Origin: Oikopleura dioica
Taxonomy: Eukaryota; Chordata; Appendicularia; Copelata; Oikopleuridae
Assembly (NCBI GenBank): GCA_907165135.1
Contig: OU015566.1
Location: 2,730,501-2,794,500, forward strand
Direction of reading: 5' to 3'
DNA: 64,000 nt
Shown: piece by piece, positions 56,081-64,000 of the stretch
How the letters are laid out: every line of letters starts with the position of its first letter
Position numbering within the stretch: position 1 is the stretch's first letter
Translations under genes and position numbers: made by a program
Notes under the pieces: generated by a model
What the model saw: only the letters and a program-made list of their open reading frames with translations
Told to the model about the DNA's origin: nothing
Databases searched by the model: none

Positions 56081-57667
56081 TGCCGAAAAATCAAGAGAAT
56101 GAAGAATCAGCTGGAGTCGGAAATGCGGCTCTTTTTGGTGAAGTCAAAATGAAGAAAGGTATTTTTCAAGAAAAAGCTATTAAGGGAACCCCAATGGAAA
56201 ATTTCCTCCACCAAGAAATATTTGTGCTTTGATTTATCAAATTTTCAAATTTCACGGAATCCGGAAATTTTGAAAACGCATTTTCTGTTATTGAATTTCT
56301 AAGAAAATGAGGAGTTCTGATTGAAAACTCTAATTCTAATAGTGATTAAATTAGCGAAGGAAAACGGCGTCAAAAAAGAAGCTGAAAAACCACTACCAGG
56401 TAAGGCCCGTTTTCTTCCTTGATTTCAGCTGTTTTTAGAGAAGAAATCGAAAAGGAAGGGAATGTCAAAAACAGAACATTAGACCTTAATTAACAGCTTG
56501 GCGGAATTTTTTGTTTTGTCATTTTCGCGAAAAAGACGAGGAAGTGAAAACTACTTGGGCAAGGCTCGCAAAATTTCAGTCAAAAATCATTGAAATCTGA
56601 TGATTTTCGATTCCGATTTTTTGCATCACTCAAACTTGATTTCACATCAGTAATGTGCCACGTGACGCTAGAATATGTTTTGTGATGAAATCAATCAACC
56701 CGCACGGTTCAATGATTCACTAAAATTCTGAGTAGTATCAAACTGAAAGAGGTCGATGTTAGAGTTCACCTTAAGCATGTTCGAATTTGATACTGTTTTC
56801 AATCATTTACCGATCATTTTTCGATAAAAATATAATGTTAGTGAATAACTGAGTGAGCCCCTAAAAGTCTCTTTGCATGAATGGATGAGTAAATGCAAAA
56901 CAAATGTTGAACCCAAATAACGCTTTAAAATACAATAGATAATAGAAAAGTAATTCTGGACGACATCCCCGATAGTCCTGAAAAAGAAGAAAAGCAAGAA
57001 ACAAACAGTTTGATGAACGCGAAGGGAACGGAGGAGTCAAAAATGAAAATGGAAGACGAGGCGCTGGATCTTGTTGTTAAGGTGACAATTTTGGAGGCGC
57101 CGCTAATCACCCGTGAAAATATTCTAGCCTCTCATCTTTCTTTAGAACTCAGCTTCTGTCTGCAAATCTCATAAGATATGAGAAAGTTCATTTTTCAAAA
57201 GAATTTCTTAAGAAAATCGCGAGGTTCTTATTAAATATCTTTCCTTCAAATTAAGGGTGTACCTTATTTAAAAACCAAAAAGCCTGCTATTAGGAACCTG
57301 ACCTTTAATGGCCTGTATATCCTTAAGAAACGATCTAGAGATCATGATTAAGAGAACCTTGAAATTAAGGGTGTATCTAAGATAGATTCGAAGATAATTC
57401 TAATTTTAAGGGTTTCAAACACTACCGAAAAGAATCGATACGACTTCAAGCAGAAAACGACAAGCTTTGGGAAGAAAACGAGCGAATCAAAAAAGCTTAC
57501 GAGAAACTCAAGGTTCATCATTTCTCGATCTTAATTGAATTAATACCACTAAATTTCAGGATGACGCGATGCAGCTGAAAAACTTGATGAGTATGGTGAC
57601 TGGAGAAATGTCAAGTGCGCTGGGTTTTATGGAGAAAGCATCCAAAGGCGAAGACGAAGAAGAATAA
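56081..57667 (+). CDS. acidic coiled-coil protein, about 165 aa, unrecognised
   Basis: Five exons, all in frame. MPKNQENEESAGVGNAALFG; VIKLAKENGVKKEAEKPLP; VILDDIPDSPEKEEKQETNS then MKMEDEALDLVVK; GFKHYRKESIRLQAENDKLW, EENERIKKAYEKLK; DDAMQLKNLMSMVTGEMSSA, ending GEDEEE. Exons 4-5 form a leucine-zipper-like coil. It is vaguely geminin-like in the coil only, not enough to name. Two introns are long (about 540 nt) and carry AAGGGTGTA repeats (57255, 57369). Confidence 0.65.
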
Positions 57668-59230
57668 TGAAAGTTTGAGAAAAGAAATTTTCATCGAAAA
57701 TAAATGAGACAAAAAAGTTCTTTTGCTTCTTTTTATCATTGCATAATTAGGGAATAATTGAATTCGTTTTGGTTAAAAGTGCCAATTTTGAATATTTTCT
57801 AATTTCACTCAAAACAGAAACTAAACGATCAACGATGTTTTCAGAAAACAGGGATTACTAGCACTACCTATCAGCTCACGTTTTTCTTATTTTGATCCAT
57901 AATGATTGCTAATCGACGATTGCGATACAAAAACATACAGAATTGGTTGGAGATAAAATAAACAATCTGATCTTGCAAAATCAAAAAAATGACGCTGATA
58001 TCCGTGAAAAGATTGAAAAGAGACGATTTAAAATCGTCTATTTTGGCCTATTTTATGACAAATATGTACGAAAACTCGATGACAAATTATTTTTAAAGGT
58101 TTCTGCTATTTCAGATTAAAATTAATTAGAAAAAATACAATCGCTTCTTAAGACCTTGATAATGAAGTGGTGCCCCTTATTCGAGCCTAAATTCTTTGAT
58201 AAAAGACCCGTTTTGCTTGATAACAAGACAATCTTTAGACGATTTCCCTAATTTTCGCGAGCTCTAGTCACCGCGTCCACGCGCTCCGAGGGCGCTCGCA
58301 AGCCATAATAAGCGTTCGTGAGCGCTAACGGGAGCGCCACGATCCCCCTAGAAACGGCGATAAAGAAGATACTGAAATTCTGAAACTGAACTTGAAAAAA
58401 GTTTGATCTTTTTCTTTTCTTCTTTTTACTCGCATCCTGATAAGGGACAAGAGAAGCGAATTTCTTCAGCGAAAAAAAAAAATATTCTTCGAAAATAGAG
58501 AAAAAAGAAAAATGAAGATTTTCAGAAACTTTGGGATTGTTGCCTCCGTAAATGTAAGCAAATTTAAATTTGATATAAAAATTGAATTTTGAAATTAAAT
58601 AAAAATATTTTTTTTTTAATTTTTCTTGTTTCTGATTTTTTTCTGAATTTTTGTCGGCCAAAATTTTAAACCAAAAAGATAGGAAAAATGAAGAATAATT
58701 TTTTTTCCAAAAAGAAAGCTCAGCAAAAATCCAATCGCCATAATCGCCTTTGAAAAAACGGATTTGAAAAAGAAGCGTAAAATTAAATTTTACGAAGCGC
58801 GCGTTTTTTCGCTTATTCGACATTGCGTTCTTGCGGCAGGATGTTTCGTTTTCTTTCTTGAAAAGATTGATTTTATAGGGTCGCATCTGCGGCGATGATA
58901 TATCAATTTTTATGGTTTATGAAATAAGAAAATTTACTTCAAGGCTGAAACCGAGTCGATTTAAAATGACTTTTCTAAAGTACTTTTTGGATCAAAATTG
59001 ATTTCTTCATTGAAAATTTGATTTATTTTTTATATTTTTCTTTTGAAATCTGATTGGCTTTTTTGCCGAATGCACGAATCTGATTTGTTTATAAAGTCAT
59101 TCTCCCTTTTTTTCCAAAATTACTGCCATTTTAATATTTTAAACCTATTATATAAGTTTTTCAAAGCCCTAACCCTTATTTATGAAAAGTCAGGGTGTCC
59201 CCTTAAATTCTTATTTCACTGATTTTTCAG
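57668..59230. other. intergenic, probably includes the fucosyltransferase 5' end
   Basis: AT-rich. The 212-codon minus-strand frame at 58248-58886 is Lys/Phe/Asn-rich low complexity and is not called. A GTGTCCCC/CCCTTATT repeat lies near 59168-59195. The membrane-anchor exon expected for the fucosyltransferase was not found. Confidence 0.4.
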
Positions 59231-62200
59231 GGGTTGAGCACAAAAGAATGGCGTACAAAACGAGTCGCCAAATCCGAAAAGAAGAGTTCAAACGTGGACA
59301 CCTACCGAATCTATCAAGAAGATCTGGAGCCCGAATCAGATGTTGACGGAGTGGTAATTTTAGACTGGTGGGGGAAGAAAGAAGCGCCGCCATATTTGAA
59401 AAAGTTGACAGATTCTTGTGGAGCGTGCTTTTTGACCAATGATCAAAGACGAGGTGAGAAAGTATTCCCGCAGCATTCAATGTTCACATTTTCTCCTTCG
59501 GTGAACTCGCTGGTGACACCCTTATTGTTATCTTGCTCTTCAACCCTGCCCTTTTCAAGACTCAGCAGTTCTTACGTAGTCGATTATCCCTTGCCCTTTT
59601 CAGAGCAAGAAAAGCCTTTGTTCCTCTTTGATCATCCTTTTTTCGACTGAAATGAACAAGCGCTAGAAAAGTAGGCCAATACAAAATCTCTTAATTCTTT
59701 ATTTTCCAAGTCGGAAAAGACAACGTTTCTAGGTTGGATCAAAAATGTTTTCGGGTCACTTGTCTCCGGATACAAGTTCGGACACGGGTTTTGTTCATGT
59801 ACATAGCGGGATAAGGAATATAGTGATATGCAAATAACCGGTAGGAAGGTTTGGTAAGTCGATAAAATGTTGATAAAACAAAGACGACTAGCCTTGAAGG
59901 TCAATTTGTATTGATCGAAACTAAACTTTAAAATTTCCAGGGCAAAAATCGTGAATCCGATCTTGAAGAATTAACCTAGTGACGCCCTTATTTTTTTCAA
60001 AATTGCTGAATTGTGAAAAGAACCGTTTTAGAGAGGAAAAGCTGTTTCGTTTCGAAGCGCGGTTTCTTTGAAAATTAAAATTCTTTGTTTTAGAAAAATC
60101 GGCTGATGGCATTCTTCTCGATAACACTCGTTATCTTCGTTATGCTCATTTGGACAAATTAGAAGAAAAGTATTTCAACCCGCCGAGTTTAAAAGACAGG
60201 AATGCCGACCAGTACTGGATCTTCTGGCCACGGGAGGCCGCGTCCAAAGGGGTAAGTCGAAACTTGCAAGCAACATTTTTTCCGAGCAAATGTCAAGAAA
60301 ATTGATAAGAAAAATATTTCTCCACGAAGATATTTGAAATTTCTAACTGAGGAATTTAATTTTGGAAAGATTCTTTTTCCAGATTTTCCAATGTCGTGGA
60401 AATCTGATGAAAGCGAATACTTTTTTAGATTTAAGAAATAACTTGATCTTATCGACCTGAGCTCGGCAACCTGTGTGCAGAACCTGAGTCAGGGTTTGAA
60501 AGGGTCTTTATGGCGAAGTTTTTTTCATTTTAAGGGGGTCCCCATCGATTTTGCTAAAGTCGGAATTTTCAAATTCTTTAATCATGTTTTCGATGATGAC
60601 ACCCTTAAGCATGCTTCTTCAAATCCTGACTCAGGTTTCTACAAAGATTTTTGATCGTAGATTTTTTTTGATTGGTCAAATATAAAAATCAAAAACAAGA
60701 AGCACACCTTGATTTTTTATCATTTTGCGGTTTTTTGATTATAGTTTTTGACCGTTCTACAAGACCGACACGATTTCCTTTTGGTAAATTTACACCTTGT
60801 CAAAGCATTCATCAATCTTCAAATTTTCTGATCAACAAATTGATAATGACCGTGAAACAAGTAAATTTTCCCGTCCACGAATCAATTGAAAGAAAAACGT
60901 TTTCAAACTTAATCTATCACGCAATCTCCTGTAGAACTTGCTGGAGTCTCTTTTTGAAATGCTTTCACTAGAACTCCTTCTTCAACTACTGCGGCGACCA
61001 CAGTTTCCCACGTGGAAAGGGCGCGGATCGAGGGCCCTGCGGTGACTTGAAAAGGAAAACGTTCTATCGAATCAAGTATCCGGGAATTTGTGATGAAATC
61101 GAGGAGACTTCGAATTACAGATTTGTTGGGAGGTCAATTTCTTAAAATGTTAGTTGAAGAAAAAATTCAAAAACAATGAATTTTCTTCTTAAAAACGACT
61201 GGCGCCAACCAGTGCGAAAATATTTAAAACATTCAAAATTCAATCACTTTTCTCATCACTTTTCTTCTTCAGGCGGATGAAGGAGTTGAACTGATGGCTG
61301 GTGGATGGGACGGTGCTTTCAATTTGACGACGAGTTACCGGATGGATTCCGACATTCCAAGACCCTTTGGTGATTTTGAGAGCGAGCTCAAATATGCGAG
61401 GTACAAATACAAAAACGGAAACTGGACGCAACGACAAACTCCTGAAGAACATCTCAAGGTAGATCATCATCATCGCTATTTTGAAACTGAGAGAAGTTCC
61501 TTTGTAAAAATTATATTCCATGGGAACCAAAAAAAAGTCGAGCTGAACAACGTTAATAACAATAATCAACCCATTTTTGTGAGCTCCCAAAAACCTCAAA
61601 AACGAAAATTGAAAATTGAAGCCGCAAATTTGCAGAATGAATCCAGAAAAGAGAGATCTAGAATCAAAGTCTAATGTATTTTTAAGGATGTGATGGCGCA
61701 GAAAACGTCGGCAAATAACGTGGCTTGGATGGTGTCGAACTGTGATCAAACGGGTGGCGCGGATCAACGATTTGAATACGTCACAAGGTGCGTTCTTTCT
61801 GCCAAGGTTTTAAGGGCATCACTTTGCTATTCGAAAAATTTTTGAATGTGAAAATCACAATTGAAATTTGAAGGAATATTTTGTCTTGAAAGATTTTGTA
61901 TGCATTAGTCATCAGTAGTTTATTTGCAATAAACTTTAGTCGTTACAGTATTTTCCTCAAAACATTGATGATAAGGTGCTTAAACGCAAAAAAGTACACA
62001 TCCGAGCCCTTGACCATCCGGCCACTTGTCCATGTCCAAAGATAATTGATAGTCATGCAAAATTGGAAGTCACCTCAAGACAGGATCTCCTTATCCTCAA
62101 AACTGCTTTCCATAATCCGGTGAGAACGTGGACTTTCCCTTTCCCCTTTTCTTGTCTTATCGACATTCGCGGAAAATTTTTCGCGTTGGCAAAACTGAAA

Positions 62201-63216
62201 ACTTTCATGTCAGTGAAAATTTGAAGTGTTCAACAGCCGCAGTTTTAGGCCTATCTTATCGTTATTGGTCAAGTTTTGGAGGGCAATAAAAGTCGAGCGG
62301 TCTCTCTAAAATATTGATAGCTAGGATAAGAAAGTAACTCCCGGAAGCAATAATTATTTTGACCCTTGCTAAGTCTATTTTCCTGTCTACATTTCAGCGA
62401 GACGGAAGTACTGAAAGACTTATCCGTTTCCCCCACAATGGGGCTAATCTTCTTTTCAGGATGATTTCCGAGGGTCTAAAAATGGACGGCTACGGTCACT
62501 GCTTTGACAACGTCGTCGGCGACCGACCATGGACAATCTACCAATCGAACGGCGTCCAATGGGGACAATTCGCTAAGTATAAATTTTATCTAGCTTTAGA
62601 GAACTCAGTTCACTGCACGGATTACATGTCCGAAAAATTTTGGAGAAACTCGCTGCGCCAGGGTCTTGTTCCCATTGTCTCAGGTAAAATAAAACGACTA
62701 GAATCGATAAGCCGCTTGCGGCTTCGAGTTGAAAAAATGAAGCCGCGCGAAGCGCGGCTTTTTCATTTGAAATCTCGAAGCCGCAAGCGGCTTCTCGATT
62801 GAAGTCATTTGTATATTTTAAAAACGGGCGGGAATGAGTAATTATGCTCTAATTTAAAGCAACCATGAAAAATGTCTGAGCTATTCGAGATAAAAATGTG
62901 TGTTGAGGAAATAATTACATGATAATAACGGTAAAGGGTTCTCGCTCTTCTTCTTTCTGAAGAATCGCGGTCTTGAAATTGAGTGGTTTTTAGATAGTTT
63001 CATGACTATTTTTAGAAAAAAAATTTTGTCGATTTTCAAGGATCGAGCTCTTCCATTTGATTATGCAATTTTTTCAGGAACGCATAAAGCAGATGTAACA
63101 AAAATGGCTCCTCCAAACTCCTTCATCCACGTCGAAGATTTTGCGACACCAAAAGAACTTGTCAATTATCTCGATTATCTGGATAAAAATGACACCGCTT
63201 ACGAAGAATATCACAA
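59231..63216 (+). CDS. alpha-1,3-fucosyltransferase (GT10), probably incomplete at both ends
   Basis: Golgi type II enzyme transferring fucose from GDP-fucose to N-acetylglucosamine. Exons: SDVDGVVILDWWGKKEAPPY, SCGACFLTNDQR; NADQYWIFWPREAASKG; SFFNYCGDHSFPRGK; GWDGAFNLTTSYRMDSDIPR; NNVAWMVSNCDQTGGADQRF; MISEGLKMDGYGHCFDNVVG; KYKFYLALENSVHCTDYMSE, KFWRNSLRQGLVPIVSG; NSFIHVEDFATPKELVNYLD, NDTAYEEYHK. FNLT-SYR-DSDIP, the acceptor motif YKFYLALENS...EKFW and SFI-V-DF-(S/T)P are GT10 signatures. Junctions fit GT-AG at 60251-60975, 61789-62460 and 62683-63078. No N-terminal membrane anchor was found. The exon ends at AAG|GTAAGA and the C-terminal WR...C part is not seen before the window ends. Confidence 0.88.
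60460..60650. mobile_element. introner-like MITE, copy I, in a fucosyltransferase intron, with nested GACACCCTTAA repeat
   Basis: Left AGCTCGGCAACCTGTGTGCA then GAACCTGAGTCAGGG; right CCTGACTCAGGTTTCTACAAAG. A GATGACACCCTTAAG element (60596) is nested inside. It sits inside the intron 60251-60975. Confidence 0.65.
62697..62800. repeat. GCCGCTTGCGGCTTC palindrome element in a fucosyltransferase intron
   Basis: AAGCCGCTTGCGGCTTCGAG, a central AAGCCGCGCGAAGCGCGGCT hairpin, and CTCGAAGCCGCAAGCGGCTT form a symmetric, three-palindrome element of about 100 nt. Confidence 0.75.
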
Positions 63217-64000
63217 GGTAAGAAGAAGACCAGCATATGTTGGTTCAAGCCTGATTACACGGCCAACGCATTTCTGACGTCAAGTACAGAGTAGCTTCTT
63301 CATTTAACTCATAATTGCCTCAAGTGCTTTTCACCAGGTGCGAGAAAATTGGATCGAAAGTGGAAGAAAGGCTTCTTGTCTATTTTAAAGAAAAAAAATC
63401 ATTCAAGAATAATTTTTTTGCAATTTTTTTTCGGCCGGATTTCACGATTTATCCTATTTTTGAAAAACACCGCGGAGCCAGTTCGAAAAGAATTAGAACT
63501 CCGAACATTCGAACAAGGATTAAGCTGATCTCCAGCGATGTCACTTCTCTCGTTATTTTACTGAGAGAGCTTACTGGCCACGTTGACACTTGCTCAACAT
63601 ATTTTCTCTTCTCTCGGGTTGTGCTTATTGAAGCTTGTTTTGAGTCGAAACAGTATTTGACGGGATCATGAGTTTTCATGAGAGCAAGCAAATATTCGGT
63701 CAAATTATGGCTTTGATAGATAATAGGGCCTTAATTAAGACCGTCGAAATTAAGACCAAAATTTCAGTCGAAATTTAGACCAAAATTTTAGTCAAAATTT
63801 CGACCAAAATCTTAGTCAAATTTCTACCAAAATCTTAGTCAAAATTAAGGCCAAAATTTTAGTCGAAATTAAGGCCAAAATTTTAGTCGAAATTGAGACA
63901 AAAATTTACCTGAAAATTAAGACCAATCAGATGCCTGTATTCGCTCCCTATACCAATCAGAGTTCCAAAAAACGCCTATCTTTTCTTCCCTCTAAAATCG
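63217..64000. other. right edge: intronic or intergenic sequence with a tandem repeat
   Basis: If the fucosyltransferase continues, this is its next intron. Frames at 63315-63703 on both strands have no recognised similarity. From about 63735 to 63935 lies a tandem repeat (separate entry). Confidence 0.35.
63735..63935. repeat. ~23-bp tandem repeat (GTCGAAATTAAGACCAAAATTTTA)n
   Basis: About eight degenerate copies of AGTCGAAATTAAGACCAAAA occur before the window end. Confidence 0.8.

Noticed and set aside
58248-58886. 212-codon minus-strand open frame
   Set aside because: Lys/Phe/Asn-rich low complexity in AT-rich DNA, no motif, no splice or family support; most likely a chance open frame.

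Overview
The window reads as compact animal DNA, most likely from an appendicularian (larvacean) tunicate of the Oikopleura type. Four things point there. A connexin gene is present, and connexins are chordate-specific. Many introns are only about 40-65 nt. Several introns seem to need GA-AG or GC-AG splice sites. (TTAGGG)n-type repeats and a 45-nt candidate operon junction are also present. Species is not certain. All gene models were spliced by eye from reading-frame continuity and remembered family alignments, so exon borders and gene ends are approximate.

Layout. 1-3349 (-): thyroid-peroxidase-like animal haem peroxidase with CCP and EGF domains, running off the left edge. 4629-6807 (-): secreted Lys/Ser/Pro- and Thr-rich mucin-like protein with a duplicated Cys domain. 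7549-8431 (+): unrecognised membrane protein, followed 45 nt later by an ECT2-like DH-PH RhoGEF (8477-10272). 11119-12414 (-): rolling-stone-like membrane protein. 14409-15945 (+): connexin. About 18392-29308 (+): DOCK-D/zizimin Cdc42 exchange factor with PH, DHR1 and DHR2 domains. 29743-32912 (+): TPR protein. 33345-34846 (-): two small single-exon genes separated by an AGCTC satellite. 35000-47500 is gene-poor, AT-rich and repeat-rich, with exons of unrecognised genes and an LDL-receptor class A domain. 48359-48918 (-): cytidine deaminase. 49179-49821 (+): coiled-coil protein. About 50896-52942 (+): Ig-domain protein. 53118-54038 (-): Ser-rich protein. 56081-57667 (+): acidic coiled-coil protein. 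59231-63216 (+): alpha-1,3-fucosyltransferase (GT10), probably incomplete at both ends.

Functionally this is a mixed metazoan neighbourhood (gap junction, Rho-family signalling, glycosylation, matrix peroxidase, nucleotide salvage) with no single pathway.

The most interesting layer is the short inverted-repeat DNA. One family has termini resembling GGCAACCT|GTGAAGAAAACC and, at the other end, its reverse complement ending CTTCACAG|GT. Those ends are themselves a splice donor and acceptor, and at 7852-7918 one copy appears to be exactly an intron. Other copies lie in introns of the rolling-stone-like and fucosyltransferase genes. This looks like an introner-type (intron-generating) MITE. Other families include a hAT-like MITE whose 8-bp target duplication contains a splice donor, a GTGACACCCTTAT family, CGGCTT palindromes and long fold-back elements.
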